Origin: JARRNE01 sp963824085
Lineage (GTDB): Bacteria; Pseudomonadota; Gammaproteobacteria; Chromatiales; Chromatiaceae
Assembly: GCA_963824085.1 (NCBI GenBank)
Contig: CAWGNT010000020.1
Coordinates: forward strand, 54,503-118,502
Length of the DNA stretch: 64,000 bases
Reading direction: 5' to 3'
Part shown: piece by piece, positions 17,590 through 26,757 of the stretch
How the letters are laid out: every line of letters starts with the position of its first letter
Numbering within the stretch: the stretch's first letter is position 1
Notes under the pieces: model-generated
What the model saw: the letters and a program-made list of their open reading frames with translations, nothing else
What the model was told of the DNA's origin: nothing
The model's database searches: none
Position numbers and translations under genes: made by a program

Positions 17590-17817
17590 CGCAACGAGAC
17601 GGGCGCGCTGGTCTCTCCATTCCCCGCCGCTCGTTGGCTCGCGGGGTTTAGGAAGGCCACGGCCTTCGGCGGCCCCTTTCTCGTGGGCTGGGTGACCTAT
17701 CTGGCACGCAGCCAACGGGTTGGCATGGGAGCCGTTGTCGTCTTGTTTCTGCTAGGCTTCATCTTGATGCTGGGCGTGCCGGAGGCACGCCCAGCCAATG
17801 AGGAGCAATCCCATTGA
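17590..17817 (+). pseudogene. C-terminal remnant of a UMF1/ATG22-type MFS transporter
   Basis: The last 75 or so codons of this frame read KATAFGGPFLVGWVTYL and VGMGAVVVLFLLGFILMLGV. These match the final two membrane helices of UMF1-family major facilitator proteins, where GKA.AFLGP...G and G..VVVLFLLG..LL.V are typical. Nothing upstream in any frame supplies the other ten helices, and the region before it is non-coding. This is the tail left after a deletion; the remainder is not in the window. Confidence 0.7.
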
Positions 17818-17848
17818 AGGGCGGCGACCCTACGATTCGCGGACTCGG

Positions 17849-18121
17849 CTAGAAGTGATAGAAGCCCTGATCCAGATACCGGGTGACCGCGGCAATCTGA
17901 TCGGGTGTCCAGTTCACTTTCGCGGCGCCTTTCGCGCACCGTTGCACCTGTGCTTTGAGCTGAGCGGCCGTATGGATCATCCGGTTGTCGCGTGTGTACA
18001 CGTCCGTGCCATGGCAGACGAGACAGTGCTGGTCATGCAGATCCTGTCCCTCGGACTCCGCTGCGGCACATGGGGGGGTGAGAAGGACAAGGGGGATGAG
18101 CAAGGGCCTCGCGATACGCAT
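17849..18121 (-). CDS. Small monohaem c-type cytochrome
   Basis: A 90-residue exported cytochrome: signal peptide MRIARPLLIPLVLLTPPCAAA, then a single haem motif CLVCH at about residues 33-37 and a distal methionine candidate in RDNRMIH. The tail VNWTPDQIAAVTRYLDQGFY is the usual C-terminal helix of class I cytochromes (cytochrome c5 or cbb3-subunit-like). AGGAGAG lies upstream of the ATG. Electron carrier in the periplasm; the partner is unknown. It is convergent with the MFS remnant. Confidence 0.85.
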   Translation of the reverse strand: MRIARPLLIPLVLLTPPCAAAESEGQDLHDQHCLVCHGTDVYTRDNRMIHTAAQLKAQVQRCAKGAAKVNWTPDQIAAVTRYLDQGFYHF

Positions 18122-18512
18122 CCGCTCTCTCCTAATGTCCGCGTCGGGACATGCTCTCGGTGGGGTCAGGCTCTATAGACATTGAGGCGAAGAGAATCCA
18201 CCGCTCTTGCGGTACTAACCCGCCTTCGCCGGGAGAGAGGATACCGCAATCGTTAGTTACGCGCGCGGTCTGGCGGGCGGTGATGACGGCCCAGGTGCCT
18301 CGACCTTCATCGGCCACGCAGCCAGCCTGGGGCGGCGACCCCAATCTCTCTCCCCACTCTGACGCTTTGCTGCGCGCCTTTGCGAACACGCTGCAGCCAC
18401 CGTGCTTCTGTCGCTTCCCTGCTCATCTCAGACGGGAGCCCGCACTGCCCCTCCGGCGCGCACGGCAAACCCTGCGGGACTGTCTCCCCGCACTGGCCCC
18501 CTAACCCTTTCC
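18122..18512. other. Intergenic region
   Basis: About 390 bp between two minus-strand genes. The only structure noticed is an imperfect hairpin bounded by GCGGTA at 18209-18214 and TACCGC at 18242-18247, with a smaller CCCG/CGGG stem inside; on the minus strand the inner loop reads GCGAAGG. It may be a terminator-like or regulatory hairpin, but no T-run follows. Nothing else seen. Confidence 0.35.
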
Positions 18513-20195
18513 TCAGGCAATGCGCAGGCGCGTCAGCTTCACGATGGCGATCGCCGCCAGGGGCAGCACGAGACCGAGCAACATTGCGCTGATCATCAGC
18601 ACGCCGAGCTCGTTGTAATCCGCGGGGACAGACACCGCCCCGGTCGCTTGATCCTTCACCTGACGGGTCACCACAAAGATCTCGTTCAGGTACTTGGTCC
18701 CGAGCTGACTCGCCGAAAGGGCGAGATTGGTGAAGGATGCCATGACGGCGAAAAAGGTCGCCTTCATGTTCGCCGGAGCCGAGTTTGCGATCCACGCGAG
18801 CATGGGAATCATCGCAATCTGCCCCAGGGGCGACTCCAGGGCGGTGTCCACCACCGCAATGAAGTGCGCGTCGACCAGGCCGCCGGTCAGGGCCGAAGTC
18901 CACTGGTGGAGTCCGAAGTACATCCCCACGATCGGAAGGTAGAGGGCGGTGCTCACGATGGTCAGAAAGACCACCACGTAGGCGATGGAGCGCTCCGCCA
19001 TGAAGCGGCGAAACAGAAACATTCCGAACAGGGTGAGGGTACTGCCGATCAGGGAGAGAACGGCGAGAAACTGTTGATCGAAATGCAGATCATCGATCAT
19101 CCACCAGGTCTGGCCTGGGCCGGGATTGGGCATCGCGCGGTAGACGAAGATGACCACCGCGGTACCGACCAGAAAGCGTCTCGCGTCCGTCTCCAGCACT
19201 CGCACGAGCCGCGTCATCAGAAACAGGATGATGGCCATCGAGCCCGTGAAGATAATTTCCTGGCTGTAAGCTACATCGGTCACTCCCAGGGTGACGGTAA
19301 AGACCACGAACACCAGGCTGCCGCCGAGGATCCACCAGTTCGGCTCCGTTAACTCTACCGCCCCATGGGCCATACGCCGGGCCTCTGCCGCGGCGAAGCC
19401 CTGCCGGCGCAGACGGCGGATATTCCGCCGCTTGAGGAGACCTGCAAGGATTACCCCGAGCACCGACACCGTAGGGATGATGAGCGCGAGCTGGTAGATC
19501 AGGACATAGGTACCCAGCTTCTGCGCGTCCGACATAGCATCGACGCCCTTGAACAGGAAAACGTTCAGGAGCGACACGATGACCCCCCCGCCGATGATGG
19601 CCACCCGCCCAAGGGTCTGCATGGTGGTATGCATGAGCCGCCGCCGGGCGGCATCGATGGGCTCGCCCAGGGCGTTCACCTTGGGGACGGCCTCTACGGT
19701 CATGGCGTCGGCCACCACGTCCTGGACCACATAGCCTACGGGCGCCAAGATGACGCTGAGCACGTACCAGGCCGACACCGGCATGAGCTGCGTCATGGCC
19801 GTCGGGTTGGACAACAACCCGAGCATGATGAAAAGGCTGCCGGCGATCATGGCCGCCCCCAGGTAAACCATCAGGGCCTTGTGGCGCCAGATCAGGTCCA
19901 CCAGATGCCCCAAAGGCATCTTCAGCGCCCAAGGAATGCCCGCCCAGAAGCCGAGGCTCGCCAGGAACGCGGCCGACAGCCCAAGGTAATCCTTGACGAA
20001 GAAGGTACCGACGATCGCCGTTAGCCCGGAGATCCCCGCCGCCATGTACACCATCAACGGCGGCAGGTAGGAAAGCCGCATCTCCCGGCCAAGCTCGAGG
20101 ATGTTGCGGTCGAGCCACCGCCACAGGCGTCGGTGCAGGCTAGTAGGCATATCGTCGTCGGCGTCGACGGCTTGCTCAGCGGGTTGTGAGCTCAA
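18513..20195 (-). CDS. Folate-biopterin-transporter (FBT/BT1)-like MFS permease
   Basis: A 560-residue inner-membrane protein with about 12 hydrophobic segments. The layout fits the FBT/BT1 branch of the major facilitator superfamily: GTFFVKDYLGLSAAFLASLGF near the first loop, ALKMPLGHLVDLIW, APVGYVVQDVVADAM, and in the second half ALESPLGQIAMIPMLAWIA with ATFFAVMASFTNLALSASQLG. The start is a TTG at 20195 with GAGGT 7 bases upstream; a later ATG at 20150 has no such site. Folate or pterin transport is only inferred from the family, since many bacterial members are uncharacterised. It is divergent from glgP. Confidence 0.78.
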   Translation of the reverse strand: MSSQPAEQAVDADDDMPTSLHRRLWRWLDRNILELGREMRLSYLPPLMVYMAAGISGLTAIVGTFFVKDYLGLSAAFLASLGFWAGIPWALKMPLGHLVDLIWRHKALMVYLGAAMIAGSLFIMLGLLSNPTAMTQLMPVSAWYVLSVILAPVGYVVQDVVADAMTVEAVPKVNALGEPIDAARRRLMHTTMQTLGRVAIIGGGVIVSLLNVFLFKGVDAMSDAQKLGTYVLIYQLALIIPTVSVLGVILAGLLKRRNIRRLRRQGFAAAEARRMAHGAVELTEPNWWILGGSLVFVVFTVTLGVTDVAYSQEIIFTGSMAIILFLMTRLVRVLETDARRFLVGTAVVIFVYRAMPNPGPGQTWWMIDDLHFDQQFLAVLSLIGSTLTLFGMFLFRRFMAERSIAYVVVFLTIVSTALYLPIVGMYFGLHQWTSALTGGLVDAHFIAVVDTALESPLGQIAMIPMLAWIANSAPANMKATFFAVMASFTNLALSASQLGTKYLNEIFVVTRQVKDQATGAVSVPADYNELGVLMISAMLLGLVLPLAAIAIVKLTRLRIA

Positions 20196-20451
20196 TGGAT
20201 AACCTCGATGCAGCGGAATCGCGCAAGACTACGCGATCCAGCGGGAAAGAACAGCGGGCGGGAAGTGGTTCCGGCCCTGCCGCTGCAATTCGCCTGCAGC
20301 AATCGCCAGCCTCATGTAAAGTCAAAGGATAAATGCCTACACCCCAAGGCCACGGACCTCGGGGGCGGGCGCCGGCCCAAGCTCCATCCGGGGCGCCGGC
20401 GACCGGGCCGACGAGACGATAATTAGACACCAAAAGAGCCGGAGAGAGACC

Positions 20452-23025
20452 ATGCCTGCCACCCGTTTTCACGTGGAGATCAGACCCGTTCTTCCCGAGC
20501 GCCTGCGCCGACTGGAGGAGCTCGCAAACGACCTCTATTTCACCTGGGAGCGCGGCGTGCGCCAGCTGTTCGCCCATCTGGACCAAGAATGCTGGGACCA
20601 TTGCGGCCACAACCCCAAGGTCTTCCTGCGCCGGGTACCGCAGCGCAAGCTGGAGGCTGCCGCCAACGACCCCATCCTGCTTGCCGAATATCGCCGCGTC
20701 CTTTCCGCATACGACACCTACATGGAGGACAGCTCGCGGACGGAAAGCGACAGGTTCCTCGACCGCGAGCGGGACCTCGTCGCCTATTTCTCGGCCGAGT
20801 TCGGCTTCCATCAAAGCATTCCCATTTACGCGGGCGGCCTGGGCATCCTCGCCGCCGATTACTGCAAGGCCATGAGCAATCTGTGGGTACCCTTCGTGGG
20901 GGTGGGAATGCTCTACCGCCAGGGATACTTCACCCAACGCATCCTGTGTCACGGCGAACAGGTGGCCGACTACCCGTACACGGAGGCAACCGACCTGCCG
21001 GTTACTCCCGCGGTGGATTCCTCAGGAGAGGAGGTCCGGGTGCAGGTGGGACTACCAGGGCGTTCCGTGCAGCTGCGCGTCTGGGAGGCCAAGGCGGGTC
21101 ACATCCGGTTATTCCTCCTGGACAGCGACGTGCCGGAGAACGAGCCCGAAGACCGTGCCATCACCCACCAGCTGTACGGCGGCGATATCAACACCCGCAT
21201 CCATCAGGAGATGGTGCTCGGTATCGGCGGGGTCCGCACCATGCGGGCGCTGGGCCTGAACCCTACTGTCTGGCACATCAACGAAGGGCACGCGGCGTTC
21301 CTCATCTTGGAGCGCTGCCGAGAGCATGCGGTTGGCGGACTGGATTTCCGGTCTGCCGCCGAGCTGGTGGCAGCAAATACGGTCTTTACGACCCACACGC
21401 CGGTCCCTGCCGGGCACGATGTCTTCGATGCCCAGCTGATGCGCACACACTTCAGCGATTTCCTCGCCCAGGTCGGCGCCGACGAATCCGACCTCTTGTC
21501 TCTTGGCGCCAGCCCCCGCCAGCCCCACGGCTTCAACATGACCTCGTTGGCCCTGCGCTGCTCGCGCTTCCACAACGGGGTGAGCCGCATCCATGGCCGA
21601 GTTGCCTCGCAGATGGAATCGTACATCTGGCCGCAGGTACCGCCGCACGAGAACTCCATCGGCCATGTGACCAATGGCGTCGACATCGATACCTTCCTGG
21701 GGCGCTCCTGGGTGGCGTTGTTCGATATGTACATGGGCGGGGGCTGGCGCGCCAAGCTGACGGACGCCCACTTCTGGAAGGGGTTCATCGACAGCATTCC
21801 GAATCACGTCTACCTGAGCGTGCGTCAGATCCTCAAGTCGGAGATGCTGGAGAGCGCACGCCGGCGTGCGGTCGTCCAGTACAAGCGCAGCAACTGCACC
21901 GACTCCGTGATCGAGCAGATCATCCGCCGCCTGCGGCCTCAGAACCTGGACACCCTGGTCATCGGCTTCGCGCGCCGCTTCGCCACGTACAAGCGGGCCA
22001 GCCTGCTGTTTCAAAACCTTGACCGGCTGGCGCGCATCCTCAATGACCCCGAGCGGCCTGTGCTCTTCATCTTTGCCGGCAAGGCCCACCCCAATGACCT
22101 GCCCGGTCAGAGCCTGATAAGACAGGTGTTCGAGATGAGCATGCGCCCGGAGCTTCTGGGCAAGATAATCCTGCTCGAAGACTACAACCTCTCCCTCGCC
22201 CGCGACCTCATGCCCGGCGTCGATGTCTGGCTCAACGTGCCCGAGTATCCCAAAGAGGCGTGCGGCACGTCCGGGATGAAGGCGGCCGCGAATGGGGCGA
22301 TCAATCTCAGCGTGCTGGACGGCTGGTGGGGCGAGGCCTACGACGGGGAGAATGGCTGGGCCATCGCCCCGCGCCCCGAAGCGGATGCCCAGACTCGGGA
22401 TCGGCAGGAGGCGGAGGAGCTTCTCAACCTGTTAGAGCGCCAGGTGATCCCCCTGTACTACAAGCGCAACGCCGAAGGCGAGCCCGAGGAGTGGGTGCTT
22501 CGATCCAAGGCATCCATGAAGTCCGTGCTCCCAAACTACAATTCGATACGGATGGCCGTCGACTACCTGAGAGGTTACTACGGACCGGCCAGGGATCACG
22601 GACGGTCATTGTGGGAAGAAGATGCCGCCGGCGCCCGCGAGCTCGCCCAGTGGAAACAGAGAGTCGCCGCCGCCTGGGACGGGGTACGCATCCGTCTCGC
22701 AAACGCGCCGCCAGATGCGGTAACCGCAGGCAACCCGATTCGTGTCGAGGTCGCTGTCGACCTGAACGGGCTCGCCCCCGAGGATGTGGTGGTGGAGTGC
22801 GTCATCGGCCGACTCAGCGAGCTGGGGGACTTCCTGCCGGCGCACCAGATCGCCTTCAAGGCCACTAAGCGGGCCACGGAAACCGAGCAGACATACCGCA
22901 TCGATCTGGCATCCGCCGCGTCTGAGCTCCCGATGGAGGGCTTGCAGCACTACGAGGTGCGGGTGTATCCCCATCACCCCCTGCAGGCGCATCCGTTCGA
23001 GTGCGGCTGCATGCTCTGGCTCTAG
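20452..23025 (+). CDS. glgP: Alpha-glucan phosphorylase (GT35)
   Basis: An 857-residue enzyme that releases glucose 1-phosphate from glycogen or maltodextrin using phosphate and pyridoxal phosphate. It has the DUF3417 N-terminal region (LRRLEELANDLYFTWERGVR), SAEFGFHQSIPIYAGGLGIL, the NEGHAAFL block and TTHTPVPAGHD. The pyridoxal-phosphate lysine is K610 in EACGTSGMKAAANG. This is the actinobacterial/thermophile-type glgP without the long vertebrate-type insertions. A GGAGAGAG ribosome binding site precedes the ATG. With MalQ-TreY about 8 kb upstream it forms a glucan-breakdown set. Confidence 0.95.
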   Translation: MPATRFHVEIRPVLPERLRRLEELANDLYFTWERGVRQLFAHLDQECWDHCGHNPKVFLRRVPQRKLEAAANDPILLAEYRRVLSAYDTYMEDSSRTESDRFLDRERDLVAYFSAEFGFHQSIPIYAGGLGILAADYCKAMSNLWVPFVGVGMLYRQGYFTQRILCHGEQVADYPYTEATDLPVTPAVDSSGEEVRVQVGLPGRSVQLRVWEAKAGHIRLFLLDSDVPENEPEDRAITHQLYGGDINTRIHQEMVLGIGGVRTMRALGLNPTVWHINEGHAAFLILERCREHAVGGLDFRSAAELVAANTVFTTHTPVPAGHDVFDAQLMRTHFSDFLAQVGADESDLLSLGASPRQPHGFNMTSLALRCSRFHNGVSRIHGRVASQMESYIWPQVPPHENSIGHVTNGVDIDTFLGRSWVALFDMYMGGGWRAKLTDAHFWKGFIDSIPNHVYLSVRQILKSEMLESARRRAVVQYKRSNCTDSVIEQIIRRLRPQNLDTLVIGFARRFATYKRASLLFQNLDRLARILNDPERPVLFIFAGKAHPNDLPGQSLIRQVFEMSMRPELLGKIILLEDYNLSLARDLMPGVDVWLNVPEYPKEACGTSGMKAAANGAINLSVLDGWWGEAYDGENGWAIAPRPEADAQTRDRQEAEELLNLLERQVIPLYYKRNAEGEPEEWVLRSKASMKSVLPNYNSIRMAVDYLRGYYGPARDHGRSLWEEDAAGARELAQWKQRVAAAWDGVRIRLANAPPDAVTAGNPIRVEVAVDLNGLAPEDVVVECVIGRLSELGDFLPAHQIAFKATKRATETEQTYRIDLASAASELPMEGLQHYEVRVYPHHPLQAHPFECGCMLWL

Positions 23026-23195
23026 TTGCGAAGCGCGGAACAAAATCGTCCCGGAGCCGTCACCTCAGGGCGTCTGCGAAGCGCGGCTTCCTGGCACCTT
23101 CAATTTCAGCTCCTTGCGGACGCTGACGATGACGGGGCAGGCTGGGCGACATCAATCATTCACTTGCCCGTCACCCGCTCGGGCGGCCACCGCAC

Positions 23196-25772
23196 ATGAT
23201 CAGCGTCTACACCACCGATCGGGATCTCCGCTATACCTGGATTCTCAATCCTTCCCGCGGTTTCTGGGACGGCTGCGCACCGGACGCGAGCCTGGGCGGG
23301 CTGCCCCCGATCGAGGGCTTCCCCGAGCTGATCGCCTTGGAGCGGCACGTCCTGGAGACCGAGCGCGGAGAACGGCAGCGCATCGCGGCCATGGTCGGCG
23401 AGGAAGAGCACGTGTACGACGTCACGGTCATACCCCTCTGCGCCTCTGACGGAACTGTCTCGGGTCTGACCGTCAGCACCCTCGACGTTACCGACCTGGT
23501 CGGGGCGGAGCGCGCTGCCCGTGCGGCAAGGGACTTCAGCGAGAATCTGTTCGCTATTGCGGGCGTTATTTTCCTGGTGATGGACCAAGAGGCGCGTGTG
23601 CGCACGATCAACCGCAAGGGCTGCGAGCTCCTAGGATGCAGCGAAGCGGAGGCGATCGGTGCAGACTGGATAGGGACCTTTATCCCGGCTCGTCACCGTG
23701 CGCAGCTCCGCGGGGTGTTCCAGGCAGTCCTGACAGGTCACCCCGAGGTGTCCGAGTATCACGAGAATCCCGTCCTCGACCGCCGGGGGCGCGAGCGGAT
23801 CGTCGCGTGGCACAGTAGGGTCCTGCGGGACAGCGAAGGGCGGTTCAAGGGCGTGCTGAGTACGGGCGAAGATGTAACCGAGCGCGTGCAAACGCTTGAG
23901 GCCTTGACGGAGAGCGAGATCCGCTTTCGCGGCACGTTCGAGAACGCCGCGGTCGGCATTGCCCACGTCGGCCTCGATGGCGGCTTGCTCCGGGTCAACC
24001 AGCGGCTCTGCGAGATCATCGGCTACAGCCGAGAGGAGCTGCTCCGGCGAACGATTCAGGACATCACTCACCCGGACGACCTGGAGCCGGACCTGTTGGG
24101 CTCACAGCGCCTCATCGCTGACGAGATCACGAGCCACGCGCGCGAGAGGCGCTACCTGCGCAAGGATGGAACGAGCGTCTGGGTCAAGGTGACGGAATCG
24201 CTCGCGCGGCGCGCGGACGGAACGCCCGATTACTTTATCGTCATTGTCGATGACGTAAGCGATCGCCGGCAGACCGAGACTCAGACGAAGCTGCTCGCGA
24301 CGGTCGTCGAGACGTCCTCGGACTTCATCGGCGTCGCCAGCCTTGAAGGCAAGGCGCTCTACCTGAACCACGCTGGCCAGGAATTGGTAGGGTTGGCGGA
24401 TGATGCCGCCGTAGCCACGACGCGGATCGAGGACTACCTGTTCCCCGATGATCTGCCTCTTGTCCGCGAGACCGTCATGCCAGCCGTGATGCGCGAGGGC
24501 CGTTGGATCGGGGAATTGCGCTTCCGCCATTTCCAGACGGGCGAGCCGATCCCAGTGCGCTGGGACTTGGTGCGTATCGACGACCCGACCACCGGCGAAC
24601 CGATCCGGCTCGCGACAGTGACGCGAGACATCCGGAAAGAAAAAGCGGTCGAGAACGCACTCCTCGAAGCCGACCGACGCAAGGACGAGTTCCTCGCCGT
24701 CCTGGGCCACGAGCTACGCAACCCCATGGCGCCCATCCGCAGCGCAGTGGAGATCATGCAACACCTCTGCCCCGCGGAGCCGCGGGTTCAGTGGGCCTTG
24801 GAGGTACTTGACCGACAGACCACACACATGCGCCGCCTTTTGGACGATCTGCTTGACGTTTCGCGCATTGTCCATGGTCAGCTCAAGCTCCGGCGGCGGC
24901 CCGTCAAGATCACGGAAATCCTGCGTCAGGCAGCGGATGGTGTCGCCCACCTGATGGATGAGCGCCGCCACCACTTCACGGTCGAGCCCGCACCCGAGGA
25001 CGTGGTGGTAGACGCGGATCCGCTCCGGCTCTCTCAGGTGCTGCTCAACTTGCTCGCCAATGCAGTCAACTACACCGATGAGGGCGGTGAGATCCGTCTG
25101 AGCGCCGAAGCCACGGCTTCCGATGTGGTCCTGCGAGTGCGGGACAACGGGCGAGGCATCCCCCCAGATTTGATGCAGCGGATGTTCGATGCGTTCGCCC
25201 AGGGGAAGCGCCGGGTCCTGAACGGCGAGTATTGCGGGCTCGGGCTGGGCCTCACTATCGCCCGCCGCCTCGCACAGTTGCACGGCGGACAGATCGAGGC
25301 AACCAGCGAGGGGCCCGGACAGGGCTCCGAATTCTCCATACGGCTGCCCCGGATGGTCCGACCTACGCCGAAGCCCACGGAAACCCGCAAGCCATCCGAG
25401 GCGACGAACGCATCGCTGCGGGTCCTGGTGGTGGACGACAGCGCCGACGTTGCCAATAGCATGGCGCTGGTGCTTCGGCTCATGGGTCACGAGGTGAAAA
25501 CCGCGCTTTCAGGTGCGGAGGCATTGGAGATCGCACGGCGATTCCGGCCGCGCCTGGCGCTCCTGGACATCGCGATGCCGAGTATGGATGGACTGGAGCT
25601 GGCACGTCGACTACGCGAGGAACATGTGGGCGAAGGGATCCGGATCATCGCACTGACCGGGTACGGCCATGAGGAGGCGGTCGCTCGATCGTTGGCGGCG
25701 GGATTCGATGAGCATCTAGTGAAACCGGTGGACGGCCAGATGCTGCGCACAGTGTTGGCGAAGATCGCTTAA
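23196..25772 (+). CDS. Multi-PAS hybrid histidine kinase with C-terminal receiver
   Basis: An 858-residue cytoplasmic sensor kinase with no membrane segments. There are four PAS-like domains (about residues 1-108, 115-235, 240-355 and 362-480), several with the PAC-type tails GEDVTERV and DDVSDRRQ. The dimerisation domain carries the phospho-accepting H505 in LGHELRNPMAPIR. The HATPase domain shows LLNLLANAVNYT, DNGRGIPPDL and GLGLGLTIARR. A receiver domain from about 735 carries the acceptor D791 in LLDIAMPSMDG. The ligand is unknown; cytosolic PAS domains often sense redox, light or gases. It lies 170 bp after glgP and directly before the terminator end of the CsrB-like RNA. Confidence 0.93.
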   Translation: MISVYTTDRDLRYTWILNPSRGFWDGCAPDASLGGLPPIEGFPELIALERHVLETERGERQRIAAMVGEEEHVYDVTVIPLCASDGTVSGLTVSTLDVTDLVGAERAARAARDFSENLFAIAGVIFLVMDQEARVRTINRKGCELLGCSEAEAIGADWIGTFIPARHRAQLRGVFQAVLTGHPEVSEYHENPVLDRRGRERIVAWHSRVLRDSEGRFKGVLSTGEDVTERVQTLEALTESEIRFRGTFENAAVGIAHVGLDGGLLRVNQRLCEIIGYSREELLRRTIQDITHPDDLEPDLLGSQRLIADEITSHARERRYLRKDGTSVWVKVTESLARRADGTPDYFIVIVDDVSDRRQTETQTKLLATVVETSSDFIGVASLEGKALYLNHAGQELVGLADDAAVATTRIEDYLFPDDLPLVRETVMPAVMREGRWIGELRFRHFQTGEPIPVRWDLVRIDDPTTGEPIRLATVTRDIRKEKAVENALLEADRRKDEFLAVLGHELRNPMAPIRSAVEIMQHLCPAEPRVQWALEVLDRQTTHMRRLLDDLLDVSRIVHGQLKLRRRPVKITEILRQAADGVAHLMDERRHHFTVEPAPEDVVVDADPLRLSQVLLNLLANAVNYTDEGGEIRLSAEATASDVVLRVRDNGRGIPPDLMQRMFDAFAQGKRRVLNGEYCGLGLGLTIARRLAQLHGGQIEATSEGPGQGSEFSIRLPRMVRPTPKPTETRKPSEATNASLRVLVVDDSADVANSMALVLRLMGHEVKTALSGAEALEIARRFRPRLALLDIAMPSMDGLELARRLREEHVGEGIRIIALTGYGHEEAVARSLAAGFDEHLVKPVDGQMLRTVLAKIA

Positions 25773-25927
25773 CTCAACAGGCGCTGTTGGCTTCCACCCG
25801 CCGGCCGCACAAGGTAAAGCGCGCAACAGGGCAACCTTCTGCTCACCTGCCGGATGATTGCACCGCGTGCCGAATGTATCCATGCGACAGGGCTAGAGGG
25901 TGGGGCGCTAGCTGCTCTCGTCAAGCC

Positions 25928-25976
25928 AAAAGAATCGGGGCGCGCGGAGATTCCCTTTCCGCACTCCCGACCCGAT
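25928..25976 (-). terminator. Rho-independent terminator of the CsrB-like RNA
   Basis: On the minus strand an outer stem ATCGGG/CCCCGAT encloses an inner hairpin GCGGA..TCCGC (25944-25962) with a GGGA loop, and is followed directly by TTCTTTT. The position fits the 3' end of the RNA. Confidence 0.7.
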
Positions 25977-26427
25977 AGCGGCCCATGGCCGCTGTTTCAT
26001 GCGGCTCATCCCTGGGCCGCATTTGGACCGCTCGGCTCCTTCCTTGGGCTCCTGCGGTCGAGTGGCGGAAGCCTCCCTGCTCCACCTGTTGACATCTCAA
26101 CGGCTCTCCGCCGCTGAGACGGTCGCGCCCTCCTTGGCGCGGACCATAGGCCCAGTATCGAGCCTCCTACGACTGCCGCGCGGAGAGCTCCGTCTCTCCT
26201 CTCCCGGTCACTCAGAGCGGTCGACGACCATCGATCCTTCGACCGTGTCGGCGCTGCAAGGGGCCGCTCCCTCGACTCCCTGCAATGGGCAAGCGCGCGC
26301 GTCTGTATTGCCTCTCACGTTTCCTGCCACTCGGCACCCTCCTGGCACCGAAGCCGGCGGTCTGTCCTTTGACCGCCACCGCATTGCAAGGAGCCCATCC
26401 CTGGATTCCTTGCCTCCTCGGGCGACG

Positions 26428-26630
26428 GGAAAGCTCCATCTTTCCTCTCCGTGCCTCTTGGCAGCGTCCTGCCGCCGTAGCGCGGTCCGTCCTTCGACCG
26501 CCTTGGCACCGCAAGGACCCGATATCCCTGGGTCCTATCTGCCTCCCTGGCGGACCGGAAAGCTCCATCTTTCCTCTCCCTTCCTTCCGGCGGCGTCCTG
26601 CCGCCGCGCTGCGGTCTATCCTTCGACCGC
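26428..26630 (-). repeat. Tandem 129-bp hairpin units inside the CsrB-like RNA
   Basis: Three hairpins recur with an exact 129-bp period: GGAAAG stems at 26428 and 26557, GGCGGC/GGCAGC stems at 26460 and 26589, GCGGTC stems at 26482 and 26611. Two older, more diverged units precede them (GCGGTC-type stems at 26356 and 26218). Stem substitutions keep pairing: GGAAAG..CTTTCC against GGAGAG..CTCTCC, and GGCGGC against GGCAGC with a G-U pair. Confidence 0.8.
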
Positions 26631-26715
26631 TTCCTGGATGGCACATGAACAGCCGATAACTTCAACGGGGCCTCAGTACCTATCGTTCCTGAATAGGCAT
26701 GGTTTATAGTCTGCG

Positions 26716-26732
26716 CCGCAATATTCCTGCCA
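26716..26732 (-). promoter_or_regulatory. Sigma-54-like promoter of the CsrB-like RNA
   Basis: TGGCAGGAATATTGCGG on the minus strand has the -24 GG and -12 GC exactly 10 bases apart (consensus TGGCAC-N5-TTGC). It lies 26 bp after the sodB stop and would start transcription near 26706. No activator site was identified. Confidence 0.5.
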
Positions 26733-26757
26733 CACGACAACCGTTAACACGCCAGAC

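Larger units (their letters stand above)
25928..26706 (-). ncRNA. CsrB/RsmZ-type CsrA-sequestering RNA (predicted, about 780 nt)
   Basis: Read on the minus strand, this gene-free stretch is a chain of about 16 short perfect or near-perfect hairpins, almost all presenting GGA in the loop. Examples are GCGGTC-GAAGGATA-GACCGC (26611-26630), GGCGGC-AGGAC-GCCGCC (26589-26605), GGAAAG-ATGGAG-CTTTCC (26557-26574 and 26428-26445), GCGCC-AAGGA-GGGCGC (26125-26140), TGCGGC..CAGGGAT..GCCGCA (26000-26021) and a 10-bp stem with loop GGAGA (26095-26119). Linkers add more AGGA motifs. CsrB, CsrC and RsmX/Y/Z titrate the regulator CsrA in this way. The last hairpins form a rho-independent terminator, and a sigma-54-like promoter lies at the 5' end, 26 bp after sodB. 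It is about twice the length of E. coli CsrB. The ends are inferred. Confidence 0.82.

Noticed and set aside
25999..26709. Plus-strand open frame of 236 codons with repeated Pro/Ser/Leu-rich segments
   Set aside because: Its peptide repeats merely mirror the hairpin units of the minus-strand RNA; there is no ribosome binding site and no family similarity.
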